Assembly (NCBI GenBank): GCA_973895155.1
Contig: OZ316898.1
Span: 19,716,001 to 19,780,000, forward strand
Direction: 5' to 3'
DNA: 64,000 nt
Source of the DNA: Marsupella aquatica
Lineage: Eukaryota > Marchantiophyta
The translations under genes were made by a program, and so were the position numbers. Positions 12,188 through 23,940 of this stretch are shown here, in pieces. The first letter of the stretch is position 1, and every line of letters starts with the position of its first letter. A model generated the notes under the pieces. The model was not told the origin of the DNA. It saw only the letters and a program-made list of their open reading frames with translations, and did not search any database.

Positions 12188-12901
12188 ATGGCGTCTTTGG
12201 CTGCGAGAACGGCACACACCGTCTCTCGATCCTTGGCTGGAATTTCGAGGAGCGTGGGAGGGTCGTTGTCATCCAGTGTGTTGCAATACAGGAGCTATTC
12301 TGATGAGGGATTGGATGGTCGTGTCCCGCTAAGCCCAGAGCCCTCATCAGCAGCAGATCCAGTAGTGGAAGTCCCAAAGCCGGATGGATTTGGAGCAGAA
12401 AGACCGGTCTATGAAAGGAATGTATATCCACCGAGGAACTTTCGAACTCCTCGTGGAGTGTACAAGGCTATATTGTTGGGAGAAGTGGGTCAGCTTCCAA
12501 TTCAGAAAATTCTGAAGAGTGGAAGGTCGGTCACAATTTTCTCGGTTGGCACCGGTGGGATGTATAATAATAGGAGGCCTTTTGAGGGAGAAACGCCTGA
12601 AGAGTTTGCGGAACGGAGTTACACTCAGTGGCACCGAGTAGCTGTGTATCAAGACAGAGTTGCATCGCTGGTCATGCAACATGTCAAAGTAGGGTCGCAG
12701 GTGTACTTGGAGGGAAATATTGAAAGCCGGGTCTATAATGATCCACACTCCGGAATCGTGAAGCGCATACGGGAAATTGCTATCCGAGCTAATGGCCGGT
12801 TGATGTTCATGGATACCCCGATATCAAAAGTGGCAGCTCAACCTGCTGCTGAACATGTGCCACCTTCTGCACCTCCCTCAGCTGCACAAGCTGAAACTTG
12901 A
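12188..12901 (+). CDS. mtSSB: Mitochondrial-type single-stranded DNA-binding protein (OB fold)
   Basis: The ATG at 12188 gives 237 residues in one coding exon. Residues 1-40 are rich in Arg, Ser and Ala with few acids (MASLAARTAHTVSRSLAG), a mitochondrial or dual targeting peptide. An acidic, proline-rich stretch follows, then the OB fold from about residue 90 (GVYKAILLGEVGQLPIQKIL, FSVGTGGMYNNRRP, QWHRVAVYQDRVA, VGSQVYLEGNIESRVYN). The motif order QWHR then YVEGxIE is that of plant organelle SSBs, especially the type with a GTGGM loop. These proteins coat single-stranded DNA during organelle replication, recombination and repair. The tail is Ala/Pro-rich rather than acidic. An ATG in the same frame at 12113 exists, but 12188 starts the targeting peptide. 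A probable leader intron lies upstream (aaaag/gtggat near 11970 to ttcacag near 12098). Confidence 0.88.
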   Translation: MASLAARTAHTVSRSLAGISRSVGGSLSSSVLQYRSYSDEGLDGRVPLSPEPSSAADPVVEVPKPDGFGAERPVYERNVYPPRNFRTPRGVYKAILLGEVGQLPIQKILKSGRSVTIFSVGTGGMYNNRRPFEGETPEEFAERSYTQWHRVAVYQDRVASLVMQHVKVGSQVYLEGNIESRVYNDPHSGIVKRIREIAIRANGRLMFMDTPISKVAAQPAAEHVPPSAPPSAAQAET

Positions 12902-13384
12902 GGGACTGCACGTAGTTTGTTACAACTGACTTTTACACATTTAGATTTACGTCTACGATAGGGCAATTACTGATGACAGTCAAGTGTGGAATACTGGTAA
13001 GGGCACATGTTCTTTGAGTTGCCCATATCAACGGCGAAAGGCTTAGTCCGAAAACCCTATTTCTTTCAAAGGCAAATTAACAGGCAAATATTTTCAATTA
13101 TCATGTGATTCTCATTGATACTGTCTCTCTTGGCCAACTGTTTTTAGTTGTTCACGTTTGCGGATTTAATTATCTTCCTTGATCTGTTCCCATTCCTATT
13201 TAGGAGGGCTTTGTAGCGCGTTGGTTGTACAACGGGGCCCGTCAATTTCTGGATGGACGTATTGACGTGCTCTCGTTCGAGATACTTATTCGTCCACCAC
13301 TCAAATGGTGAATTTGGAATCCATACATTAGCAATGGTACTTTGGGTTACATACATCGACAGCAGCAGTCCATATTCATGTCAT

Positions 13385-14029
13385 TTACACATCAAACCAT
13401 ATCAAGTCAACGCTGAAGCCTTCAGGTGACTGATCTGAAACGTTCTTGACCGTGATTTGCTTTCCGATACTCGCATGAGCTTTCAGTGGTCTGGATCTAA
13501 TTTCAAGGACCTATTCCCTGAGTCAGCTCTCACTAAATTTTGCAAATGAACTCTCATTGTAACTGCCTTTTTCACTGCTTTAGGTTTTGTCCCCGTATTT
13601 GGTGGACTTGGACTGTCCAAGCTTTCTGACGTGTAAGGTATTCTTATAAGAAAAATGGATTTAGTCCTCCAGTACCCTCGCTCAGTTTGACTGCTATATT
13701 CAGGCAGCTACTTTGATGCGACTACTTTGAGGTATCCAGCCCAATTGGGTTTCTACATTGGATCATACGTGTAGGCATGCACTTTCAATTGATGTCGTCC
13801 AACTTCTAAGCCGAAGTTCACTTTCAGACTCACAGGGCACTCAAAGTCTAAAGCGTCTTCATTCGAAACAGAGCTGATACAAATCTGAGTTGAGTGTTGG
13901 TGTGGCAGCCCATTTAAGAAAAACTTGAGGATCTTTGCCAAACATCATACTCGTACCTCTTCACCTCTCCCAGTAGAAATTTCCCGAAGCTTGTTCACTC
14001 CAAACAGGAATCTCTTGAAGCTCGTTCAT
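13385..14029 (-). CDS. Unrecognised small gene, exon structure incomplete
   Basis: Three pieces look like exons. Exon 1, ATG at 14029 to 13965, begins MNELQEIPVWSEQ. Exon 2, 13873-13769, joins it in phase (AG then C) and reads VSNEDALDFECPVSLKVNF and GRHQLKVHAY. A last exon, 13510-13385, reads VLEIRSRPLKAHAS and ends GFSVDLIWFDV before TAA. Exon 2 ends in phase 2 and the last exon begins in phase 0, so a middle exon is missing from my model, or there is a frame lesion. Between them, an open frame (SLDSPSPPNTGTKPKAV, MRVHLQNLVRADSGN) is a candidate that does not fit in phase either. I do not recognise the family. It sits between the SSB gene and the PsbP-domain gene, downstream of the latter on the same strand. 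Confidence 0.35.
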
Positions 14030-14216
14030 TGTGCCAACCAACGGCAGCAAGATATATTAATGAAAAGACCCTAGACATAGTAAACAAAATCCTAGCGAGA
14101 GCACATTCTAAATGATGTGATCTACTTAAGTTGCGTTTTTCAACTCCAGGGACAAAAGGTGTTTATCTCTATAGGACGAACCTCCTAATCATTTGAATGC
14201 ATATTGCAGAATTGAA

Positions 14217-15050
14217 CTAACCCACCCTGAACGAGTCCCGGATGTCCTTCAGATTCGGGAAGAATTTCTTCCACTGACGACCATTTCCACTAGCACTGAA
14301 GAGATAGAGCCGATTCCCGGCAGCAGTTGCACTGATCAACATGTGGGGAACTTCCAGTTCATATTGATAATACGTGCGGCCGTCATAGTTCTTCACATCC
14401 ATGCTCTTCACCTTCCCCTCCACCGTCGCACCTGTCAGCTCAGGTCCAAAAGCGTCAATAACTTTCTGCGGAACACCCACATCTTCAATCTTTACATTGT
14501 CCCCGAGATCGCTTGAGAAACGGAGGACTGGAGCCACTACAACGCTGATATTTCCCTCTGAAGAGCTCTGGAAACGCAAATCAATCTCCGTTCCTCCCAG
14601 GTCAGCTATGGAGACCGGAATCTCCTGCCAGTCGGTGGGAACTTTGAAACTGTAGGGAATGATGGGACTCCATCCAACGCCATGCCCTCCTGATTTCGCA
14701 TCTGGCCTCCGATATGTCCTAAGGCCCACGTCGTCGGGATCCGATAGCCCTGGAACTCTTCCAGCGAGCATGCTCTGCCCCACTGCAGCGGCAGTCCCTA
14801 TACCTTGACCCAGTAATTCATTCATCGCCAACAGTGCTGATCCCAATTGTAGAATGGTCGCTCTTCGAGTTGAGGAACCCACCATACCCTGCTGGTCCGA
14901 ATTGCAACGGACGCCCACAGATGCTAGTCGAAGGGGTCGCCGAGGTGTCCGAGCATTCGAAACCTTTTTATTCAAAGGATTCAAAAAGTTGGAATTGAAA
15001 GCAGCAGCAGCAATGGTGCTGCAGCCCGTGTCTAGGAGTGCGTCGCCCAT
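14217..15050 (-). CDS. PPD4: PsbP-domain protein of the thylakoid lumen (PPD4-like)
   Basis: Single exon of 277 residues from the ATG at 15050. The first 60 residues are a plastid transit peptide (Ser/Arg/Ala-rich). A twin arginine followed by a hydrophobic stretch (STRRATILQLGSALLAM) then marks export to the lumen by the Tat route. The PsbP fold follows from about residue 125: GWSPIIPYSFKVPTDW, EIPVSIADLGGTEIDLRF, SVVVAPVLRFSSDLGDNVKIE, then TYYQYELEVPHMLISATAAGN and a terminal FPNLKDIRDSFRVG. This matches, as I recall it, the thylakoid lumenal 29.8-kDa PPD4 group rather than the oxygen-evolving PsbP itself. The exact role of PPD4 is little known; relatives assist photosystem assembly or NDH. 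The open frame extends 30 bases further upstream without an ATG. Confidence 0.85.
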   Translation of the reverse strand: MGDALLDTGCSTIAAAAFNSNFLNPLNKKVSNARTPRRPLRLASVGVRCNSDQQGMVGSSTRRATILQLGSALLAMNELLGQGIGTAAAVGQSMLAGRVPGLSDPDDVGLRTYRRPDAKSGGHGVGWSPIIPYSFKVPTDWQEIPVSIADLGGTEIDLRFQSSSEGNISVVVAPVLRFSSDLGDNVKIEDVGVPQKVIDAFGPELTGATVEGKVKSMDVKNYDGRTYYQYELEVPHMLISATAAGNRLYLFSASGNGRQWKKFFPNLKDIRDSFRVG

Positions 15051-15099
15051 GTCTCCCACTGTACCTCTCTCCAAATGCAAATCTCCGAATTCTGCTCCA

Positions 15100-16700
15100 A
15101 AAAATCAAAACTCCAGAAGTAAATCGTGCCCCTCCCTCAGCTATCTCTTCCTCCCTGTCTCAAAGAAGTGTGACCAGGATGGCGACGTGGCACATCCTCC
15201 TGCCGACTCGTTTGCCTGGTTGTGGTTCAGACTTTCAGTGATTCCATCTAATGGTGGGGTTGGGAAGTTCTTCTTAGACTTGGAAGCGCTGATTGAGCAA
15301 GTGTGTCCCTGATCGACGTTTCGTTGTTCCTCCCGTTCTGAGACACCAGAGGTGATCACATTCCAAGGTCGGGTTTCTGAGTGTGTTTGAGCTTCCAAAG
15401 CGTTGGTGAGTGTCGGGAATGGAGTGCAAGTTACGGCCTAGCGCTGCGTCCCTACTTTCTGGAAGTTCTCTCCCACACGTTCCAAATGGGCAGGGTTGAC
15501 ATACTAGCTTCTTATCTCGTCTCCTCGCCTTTCCTCTAACCAATCGCGTCTGCTCCACTCGTTTTATCATTGATTTTGGAAACTAGCGGTCAACATCACG
15601 TTGGGACAGAAGTGGTTTCGATTTCCATTCAAACACTTTTGGATTCTTGTAGGACGCTTGTCCATTACTAACACGCAAAAAACTAGTTCAACTCTAGAAA
15701 TGTTTCTTGGGATCTGCTCTCCATGTGAGAACCATGTCACGCCAGAATCTAATGAATTATAATCTTTGGGTTTGCTTAATTAATTCCGTCTTGCTTACAG
15801 TGGTGCATAGGCAATTCAAACTTTCATAATAAATAGTCGCTTGGCCTCCTCCATCCCCTCCTCTTATAGAGAAATTAGATAAAATGTAGTCATGTATGTC
15901 GGAAAATGGCCAAAATTGTGTTGACCCTGGTAGACCTGCTCAGTCCCATCCAACATTGAAGGCATTTGAGATTCGTAGCAGGTGTATTTCAAACAAATAA
16001 AGTGCGATAAACACCATCTTGCGTTATGGGTGTGCAAAGATTTCGATTAGTACTTAAGTTCGAAATCCAAAATCCTTGAGGCCAATAACACACAAAAAGG
16101 AGGAATACAAGGAATTTGGGCATCTGGAGATGCCTTAAGAATGATTACTGTACATCACGTGTAAAAAATGCGTCAGTTAATGACTGGTCGGAGATACTGG
16201 CTTTCCTTTACTAACAAAGGAACTACTTCACAAATCGGCTCCATGGACTGTCAACAGAAGAGAATGGATGAATTTCTACATGAAAGAATCTTCTCAATGG
16301 TTAATGTGTAAAGGGATGTTACTAAAATCGGTATTGTAGCAGTAATTCAAGGGAAGAGAAGCAGACCACAGACACCAACTTCTCGTCCGCTGTTGGACTG
16401 CAGTGACGACGGCTTGGACACAAGGTCTTATGCTGTGTGTTCCGTTATCCATGCCGAACGCGCAAGTGCCCAAGGTCCGCTTCATCGTGGCCATAGACAG
16501 GGCAATCTGCCACAGTTGGTTACTGTCTTTCCTTCACAACGTACAGTAGCTACCGAAGTAGGAGGAACGACATTGTACCATGCTAGAAATCCTTCCAAAG
16601 GTCAAATGTCGAATAAGCCCCGGCTCCAAGGGAATCAATCATGCTGATTAGACCACCATCTCTCGTAGACCACCATGCCTGGCAAGTCTCAGTCGGGTGG
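15100..16700. other. Intergenic; no gene seen
   Basis: The first 400 bases must hold the promoter of the PsbP-domain gene. Short open frames on both strands lack recognisable domains or splice support. Confidence 0.4.
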
Positions 16701-16751
16701 ACTACTTAAGAAAGCTCTTGACAGAGAACTTATGTGGCACTTTGCGGATCC

Positions 16752-18802
16752 TCAGAGTTGTGCTCGTAAGAGATACCGTCGTGGTCGACACATGCTTCGG
16801 GCATCTTTCACAGCTTCTTCTTTCTCGTAGATGAAGCCCGCCTTCTCATACAGTTGCCGGGCTGATATGTTGTCAACCACGACATGCACATAGAGATCAC
16901 TGACTCCTGAGTTCACCATGACTAAAAACCATTAGATAATCATACGAAAGAAAAAAGGAAATCCTATAGCAGTGATTTCAGTACGGAGAACCTTCGTACT
17001 GCTGAACTGCGAGCTCATTTGAGTATATGTCCCAACTAGAGGTTCCTTAGTTACCAATTCTCCTAAAAGCCACCTACTCTTTCAAACAGAGTGTCGTCCA
17101 AGAGCATCGAACACTCAAAAGCACAGCCCAGCCTGTACAGGAGCCTTCAAAGTCACCTCAATGCCAATCTTTAAATGGGCAACGATGAAAAGGTGTTTCT
17201 TCTGACACAGTGGATAGAAAAGAAAGAGCTTGTCCATACACTAGCGACACATGTCTCGAATAATACATAATCCTAGTCTACACAATAACCTGGTATTGCT
17301 GATGCAAATACACCTATATAAATAAAATCCATGACATATACTAGAAGCTTCACAGGCAAAACCATTGTTTGAGATGAAAATTTGAAGTACCCCAGAGCTT
17401 GGCAGTCTTCTTGACATGTTGCATGAGTAACATACCAACCCCTCGTCTGCGGACTTCTTTTGCCACACATACGTTAGAAAGGTACGCTCTGCCCTGTTCA
17501 GCATCCGGACCCTGTCAATAGCCAGGCAGAAGTAAGGACAACATCGCATCACAATCATAAAGGCAACAATATCTGGGTTGGGAACTTTTTTTCCTATCAA
17601 GTTGGGAGGCAGTTCATTGACGTGACTTCTTCCCACAATATAAAGCCATGTTAGTCCACTCCTCATCGATTGGATACTAACTTTGCAGAGAGGAGTAGTT
17701 GAATCACAGGACCACCACAGTAGTAACTAGCGTGGAAAGTAAGATCGTCTAGTCTGAAAGAAAAGAGGAACACGAAGAAACCTGTGGATGATCTCCAGTG
17801 AGCTCTCCTGGTAGCAGTAGCCCCTGGTTTATATCGAGGGTCCCAACTACAACACAATCTTCTGCCAGAGATGGAGAGATCTGCAAAATAACGATGCAAA
17901 TGAATTCTATCCAGATCAACTCCTAGAATTGTGAGAATACAGATTCAAGTGCCGTGATCACTTCTCAAAGCACATCAAAGCAGGAACCTGTCTATTGAGT
18001 ATTCTCTACCTTGCAGTACGATTGTAGCAAGTCACTGGACGTATCCAACATATCAGAGATAGGGCACAAAGCGATCACACAAGTCGTGCGCTTGTAACCT
18101 GATTCCATCCCCCCTACTTTTCTGGTTAATGTTGTCCACTCATCTTCTGCCTTCATCTTCTGGTGCATCTGTCGGATAAAAAACCGCCAATAGTTAGTAC
18201 ATATAGGCCTACACGTATTATGCTCATTGCATTGGCCATATTTTCTCACTTAAATTTGTTCCTTAGAAGCTTGGGAAGTTCTGACTAGGCAGAAGCATGC
18301 GTGGAATGCCTCTCCTTTGTTGCCTTCACATCGGAAAGCTTCACTGTGAGAAGATCAGAGCTGGGACTGACATGGGCCACAGAGAGAGAGACAGACGTAC
18401 CACGAGAGCATCTCTCGACCGGCCTTCAGGGTATGAGTAGAAGCTTCGCGCCCTCAAAGTGGCTGCTGCTCGGAGTTTCTCCTCTGTTCTGGCAGTCTCC
18501 AGCACAACATTCCACTTGCCTGCCGGCGATTCCTCCAAAGAAGTCTGGGCATGCTGTAGGGTTTCCGTGACAGCCTGAAACTTCACGCACTTTATGTCGG
18601 CAGGAGCTGCTTGGCTTTGAAAGTGAGTGGACACCAGTGGACTAGAAGGAGATCTCTTCGATAAGGGAGAAAAACTCACTGGTCTTTCCCCCGTCCCCCC
18701 TGAGAACCCGTGAGTGAATTGCCTGTCATGGGAACCTCCCCCTCCCCCTTGCTGTAAGGACGGTGAACGCAACTGAGCCAAGGAGGCCATTATAGCTGGC
18801 AT
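16752..18802 (-). CDS. GNAT-family N-acetyltransferase, probably plastid
   Basis: Exons read in order: 18802-18401 (Ser/Arg-rich transit-like N terminus, then LRARSFYSYPEGRSRDALV), 18168-18010 (starting MHQKMKAEDEW), 17880-17782 (VVVGTLDINQGLLLPGEL), an exon near 17650-17570 (HVNELPPNLIGKK), 17510-17391 (AYLSNVCVAKEVRRRGVG), and 16906-16752 (LYVHVVVDNISARQLYEKAGF, stop). The RRRGVG loop is the acetyl-CoA pyrophosphate-binding motif A and LYEKAGF is motif B, in the order typical of plant chloroplast GNATs, which acetylate lysines and protein N termini. Exons 1-2, 2-3 and the last junction (G plus GA) join in phase. The boundaries of the fourth exon and the start of the fifth are not settled, the donor there (ATT/GTTGCC) being weak. 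Length about 300 residues, usual for the family. Confidence 0.8.
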
Positions 18803-18829
18803 TTAAGAAGATGCTCTGGTTGAGGTTAC

Positions 18830-20650
18830 CCTATCAGATTAACTTTGAAAACAATTCCAGCCAATTCAATTATATTCACTTTGCGTATAGCCCCTTTCAA
18901 TGACGATGCCCCTTGCAGATATTTGCTCTTGGTCCAGCTGAGCCGTGTTGGTAAATGGCTGTCGACCACGTTTTCGAGGGGGCTAATGTAGATGGGTCTG
19001 AAGGGATGATCACAATGTCCTCTGCTGAACACTTGAACGACGACTTCATAGCTTTCAACAGATTCTCATACTCACAGCCGCTCCCAATTTCTTGCCCTTT
19101 GAGCTGGAATCTCATCTTTGTCCTGCTAGAAAAATCCAACAAATGATGGGTTCAATCTCTCGTCAATCCATTTATGCGCGCCACTAAAGCGACCACAGGA
19201 ATTTGGTTACCTTAAGAGCATCATGGTGACGCCCGACATTTAACCCCGCTTAGTTGATTTTAGAGAGCTGGCCCCAGCAGCAGCTTGAAAATTGCGTATT
19301 GCGCGCGAGAAAGGAAAGGAAAGGAAGGAATAGAACAGAACAAGAAAGACGACACGGTGAACAGGAGCGAAATGACAAACCCTCTATCTGAAATCCAATC
19401 CAACCAGTGATTTTCCGAGCAAACTTTGAACGCTTGAAACAATTGAATGCACCAAGCCGGAAACAAGACAATGCAACCAGAAATGGACAAGTACTTGCAA
19501 TTGTCAAGGAAGAAAAACGAATGTACATACAGGACAATAACACCAACGTAAGTCATGCTCTCTAATCAACACCAGGTAGAATACGAACTGACCCGGGCGA
19601 GTTCTGATATCCGTTGAAATTGACTCATTCACAGATTGCTTTCAGAGAGACTGAAAAAAACTCGTTTCTTGACCGATATCCAAGAAAAGCAAAAACCTTA
19701 ATTCCCAGATTGCAGTCAGAGAGAAAACTACGAGGCAGAGACTCAGAAGAGAGAGATTGAATCCTTGGTCCCATGGTGAAAGAGTAAGACTAAGAGACAC
19801 GGAAATGGCCGAGGCCAGGCTCCAGCAATTCCCATGCCTGCACCATGCCTGGAAAGGAAAGCGGAGGCACTGGCAAGAATGAAAGCATGAATTTCACAAT
19901 CCAGCGTCATAGAAGGAGAGGAGAGGAGAGAGAACGATTTTCTGAGCCAGAGGTCGTGAAGTTTACCATGCCTGGAAGAAAGTTTGCAAGCAGGAAGTCG
20001 AGCGCCCACCTCTCTTCCAGCTTTGGGAACCCACATGGGCAGCAGACATGGACGAGCTGGTTTTTTGCTCACCTCACCTCTCCTCTCCTCGAGTTGGCAA
20101 CGGAAAAGCTTTCCAAGATTAGATACTCGGAACAGAAAAAGTTTTTCTTTGCGAGAAGATTAGAACCATCCATCGCCACGGTGATGGAAACGAGGGACCA
20201 TTTTTCTGAGGCACCCTTCTTCCCCCTAAGAGACCGCCATGGCCTTCTATTCAAATACTGGCCATGGGGAGACGAAAAATGGGCGCAAAGCATTTGGTCA
20301 GAATGGGCACGAAAAATGGACCTTTCAACAAAATGGGCACGAAAATGGGTTTCGGCATTGTCATATGATTCATGAAGTTATTACTTTTGTGCTCATGTAG
20401 AAGTTATGGCCAACAAACACAGTGTCAAAACACAATGTCAATATTCAAACACAACGCCCGGGCTCGAGTTATATTTGAGTTATATTTGAGTTCAAATGTG
20501 TTTTTTTTGCCATGGGACCCAGAAATTCATTTTCAGACAAACGTGTGGGGTGCTGTGTTTGCAAGAAGAAGCCATTTCCCCTTGGAGTTTTGCCCATACT
20601 AATTGCCCCTACTTTAGAGGCCTCTAGTCAAATTCACGTGCTCAACCCTC
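18830..20650. other. Intergenic; no supported gene
   Basis: The first part is the upstream region of the acetyltransferase gene. A plus-strand frame at 19845-20375 starts with ATG and runs 176 codons, but it contains simple internal repeats (aaaatgggcacgaaa) and no domain, so I do not call it. Confidence 0.4.
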
Positions 20651-20671
20651 CCATGCAATTCACCGTGGAAC

Positions 20672-20929
20672 TCAACCAGAGTCTTGAGTTTGCCGAGCGG
20701 TAAGCTTTTGGGTTTTTTTATTCTTGGTTGCTTTTGTGGCAGACTTTTGTCTGGGCTTTTGGCATTTTTGTGGCCTCTTCTTGATTGGGTCTTTCACTTG
20801 TGGGATCATGTCTGCTGGTAGGGCGCCACTTGTTTTTTCAGCAGTTTGAAATAAATTGGATAGGATAGCCTCAGAACCTTGAGGTTTAGGTTCAGAGTCC
20901 ATATGGGCTCTTTCTAATACAAAGGACAT
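20672..20929 (-). CDS. Short Lys/Pro-rich ORF, possible transposon remnant
   Basis: From a real ATG at 20929 this frame gives 85 residues: a helical-looking start (SEAILSNLFQTAEKTSGAL) and then a strongly basic tail (KKRPQKCQKPRQKSATKATK). The minus strand of the minisatellite at 22.5-23.0 kb also reads Lys/Pro-rich words, so both may derive from one gag-like or linker-histone-like coding region. I recognise no named family. Function unknown. Confidence 0.25.
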   Translation of the reverse strand: MSFVLERAHMDSEPKPQGSEAILSNLFQTAEKTSGALPADMIPQVKDPIKKRPQKCQKPRQKSATKATKNKKTQKLTARQTQDSG

Positions 20930-22539
20930 AGTTTGTTCAACCCACCATCTGTCACTTAAAATGAGGAAGGACCAAATAATTATGAGTTTTTCTAGTTAGC
21001 ACCAGTATTCAATTTTCAAAGTGAACAACCTACCCTAAGTTGTGACTAGCATCAGTGCCAGTCCTTTGAACCTAAATAGAGGTGTGCGCCTTTTTCAGAG
21101 ACTCAATTTGCCCCCAATCCCTGTTTCACCCTACCACCCCCCCCCCCCAACTACTTCAGTTCTCGCTTCAGTTACGCCCTTGGAATCATGGTCTAGAGGC
21201 TTCACTCTAGACCGTAAGCCCCAAAGAGTAACTTTTAATTGCAATTATATAGTTCAACGTGATTGTACTATGTTTTGTTACTCACTGGTCAAGAGTGAGG
21301 TTCCATAGAGGAGCGGGTAGGAGTACAAACTGGGCCAGGCAGGTGGGACCAAGTGATATGGTGATAAGTGTCCTCAATGTATAGGGGGTGAGGAGTATAC
21401 ATGGGGGGGATGGAGTGCCTTTTCCCCGTACACTTCTCAGGTGTTAGGATTTACTCTTAGGTCTAGAATAACGATTGTACCGTAGTTAGGGCTAACCTTA
21501 ATTGCAGACTAGGTTAGGTTAGTCATGTTGTGTGCACACTATACCCAAGCGGTAGTTTGCTTGCCTGGAGCGTAGGAACTCAGGCTCATTGTTACTAAGC
21601 CAGTTAAGAAATAGGGAGAGCTTGTGCTGTGAATGCTTGGTATGGCCGGTTGGCCTAGAGTGCAATAAAGCTCTTGTGTGTTCCCGTGAATGTGAAGGTG
21701 AACCACATATCTCTGTGTCGACTCTTGTGCGTTGGATGGTTCATGGGCTTGTCGTTGCAATTATCGTCTATGCTCAATGCCAAAGAGTACCCCCTTATGG
21801 AATTCCATCTTCCCCTGAACACAACACCATACGGTGCATTCTCATAGTGAGCCATGGGGCCCAGTATTTGAATAGAGAACCTTGGGCACTGCATCTGAGT
21901 TTTAAAGGTCATGATGATTGTTGTGTTTGAGAACAAGACATTGCACTTGAACAATGAATGCTTCCAATTCTGGCTATGGTGGTTCTGTGTACCTATCATA
22001 TGGCTCAAGTCAGGCCCTATGTCTAAATTGACGGCCACATATGAACACAACGCCCTATAATTGTAGAAGAAAATTCACTTGGACACAAAGACGAACCAAA
22101 CAAGAAATGTTGCAGCAAAGCAGAAGGGTCTTACAATTTTTGCCATTTTCACCAAACTCTGCAACATTTCATCCCAAATCAACTGGTTTAACCTTAAGGT
22201 TCATTTCTGATTGGCGTCCAAGCAATGTTAAGGAAACCCAAACCCCGGCCCAAACACAACATTTTTATGATTTCTAGTAAGATAGAAAACATCTTCACTT
22301 GTCTGAGCACCCCAACAAACGTCTAGGTCCACCCCAGAGTTCCACAGATTCAAATTCAATATGTGCACCTCAAAATCACCTTCTCATCCAATGTCTAAAA
22401 ATGTACATTTGCCATAGTTACTCATAGTTACCTCACTCGGCTTTTCCCATAGGTACCTCATAGTTACTATGGGAAATTGGCCATAGTTACTCATAGTAAC
22501 CTCACTCGGCTTTTCAGGTTTCTGCTCACTAGTGTTTTA

Positions 22540-23010
22540 GTTTTCAGCTTCTTAGTGGACTTTTGTTATTGTGGGGGACTCCTTGGCTTGTTGGGCACCT
22601 TAGGTCTTCTGGGCGCTTTGAATTTTTTTGCAGGGGACTCCTTGGCTGTTGAGCCTCCCTCTATCAAGCTTTTCAGTTTTCTGCCCAGTAGAGTTTTGTT
22701 TTCAGCTTCTTAGTGGTAGTTTATTTTTGTGGGGGACTCTTTGACTTATTGGGCCTCTTAGGTCTTCTGGGGGCTTTTTATTTTTGTGGGGGACTGCTTG
22801 GCTTGTTGGGGGTTTTAGTTTGCAGCTTCCTAGTGGGCTTTTATTTTTGTAGGGGATGCTTTGGCTTCTTGGGCCTCCTGGGTAGTGTGGGGGATTTTAT
22901 TTTTGTGGGAGGTTCCTTGGCTTTGTTGGGCCTCTCGTCTTCTGGGGGCTTTTTATTAGTGTGGGGGACTCCTTGGCTTGTTGGAACTCTGGGTTTTATG
23001 GGGCTTTCCC
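22540..23010. repeat. Minisatellite, about 57-bp unit, seven diverged copies
   Basis: The unit core gggggactccttggcttgtt, then a variable segment, then cttttatttttgt recurs about seven times at roughly 22570, 22634, 22732, 22789, 22853, 22909 and 22971, with one longer interval. The 57-bp spacing equals 19 codons, which is why the plus strand reads long hydrophobic Gly/Leu/Phe repeats and the minus strand reads Lys/Pro-rich repeats. I do not call either as a gene. Confidence 0.75.
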
Positions 23011-23070
23011 TTCTCCTCTGGTCTTTCTCATGCGAGATCCTGTCTCCCAGTTTGGAGTCAGTGTCCTCTT

Positions 23071-23484
23071 TTAAACCACAACTGCCACTATAAAGGGGCC
23101 TCTTTTAAACCACAACTGCCACTATGAAGGGTTACAGGTTACCTGTAAGTGGCATTGTAAAGTGCAGATGTTCAGGAATGGGCTTTGAGCTCCACATAAG
23201 ATAGTGAGTGCAAAACCTTTTATTGGCAAATGCCCAAGGAAAGGTCCACAACTGCCACTATAAAGGGCCTCGTTTAACCACAACTACCACTATGAAGGGT
23301 TATGGGTTACCTGTAAGTGGCATTGTAAAGTGCAGATGTTCAGGAATGGGCTTTGAGCTCCACAAAAGATAGTGAGTGCAAAACCTTTTATTTTTATTGG
23401 CAAGTGCCCCAAAGGTGTCGCGTGTTACACCTTTTTATGGTGAGTAGTGAAACATAGAAGGGGGCTTTTATAGTGGCAGTGTGA
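23071..23484. mobile_element. MITE cluster with terminal inverted repeats (same family as 46300-46510)
   Basis: A left-end word (aaaccacaactgccactata) appears at 23073, 23107 and 23246, and its reverse complement (tatagtggcag) closes the block at about 23470-23480. Between them, two near-copies share an internal body (gttcaggaatgggctttgag, then gagtgcaaaacctttta). This is best read as two elements of one MITE family, one truncated or nested in the other. The second family member lies inverted at 46300-46510. Confidence 0.7.
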
Positions 23485-23940
23485 TATAAGTCAATTGTCT
23501 AATTTTGCAAGACAGATGGGATGCGACTCAAAACCATATCCAGAAATGTACGAAGAAGGAGCATGGTCAACCGTGGGCATGCCAAATAAAACTGACAAAG
23601 CGTGAGAACAGATGGACCACAATCATTAACGTGGGGAAATTCGTTGGTTTAAAGCGGATAGAAGGGACTGTACTTTTTTCTCAGAAGTTTGACTCTCCAC
23701 GCTACACCTGGATTGTTTAGTTGTAAGTCAACTGAGAGGAGGAATCGAAGACCCCAAATGCACGAACGTGTCATGAGACATGAATGACAAACCAGCAGCC
23801 ACATTACGTTTCAAGTTGTCACCATTGAAGATCCCGGCGGCAGCCGAAAAGGGAGTAATCTATCTCGTTTCAAGCAGGTTCGCAGGATATGGACTGAAAA
23901 TAACGACTGTGGAGTGACACAATGACCAATGTAACCGAAG

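Noticed and set aside
19845-20375. Plus-strand frame of 176 codons
   Set aside because: Contains simple internal repeats and no domain; probably chance in purine-rich DNA.
22477-23093. Two plus-strand frames with Gly/Leu/Phe-rich repeats
   Set aside because: They follow the 57-bp minisatellite and have no non-repeat domain or coding context.
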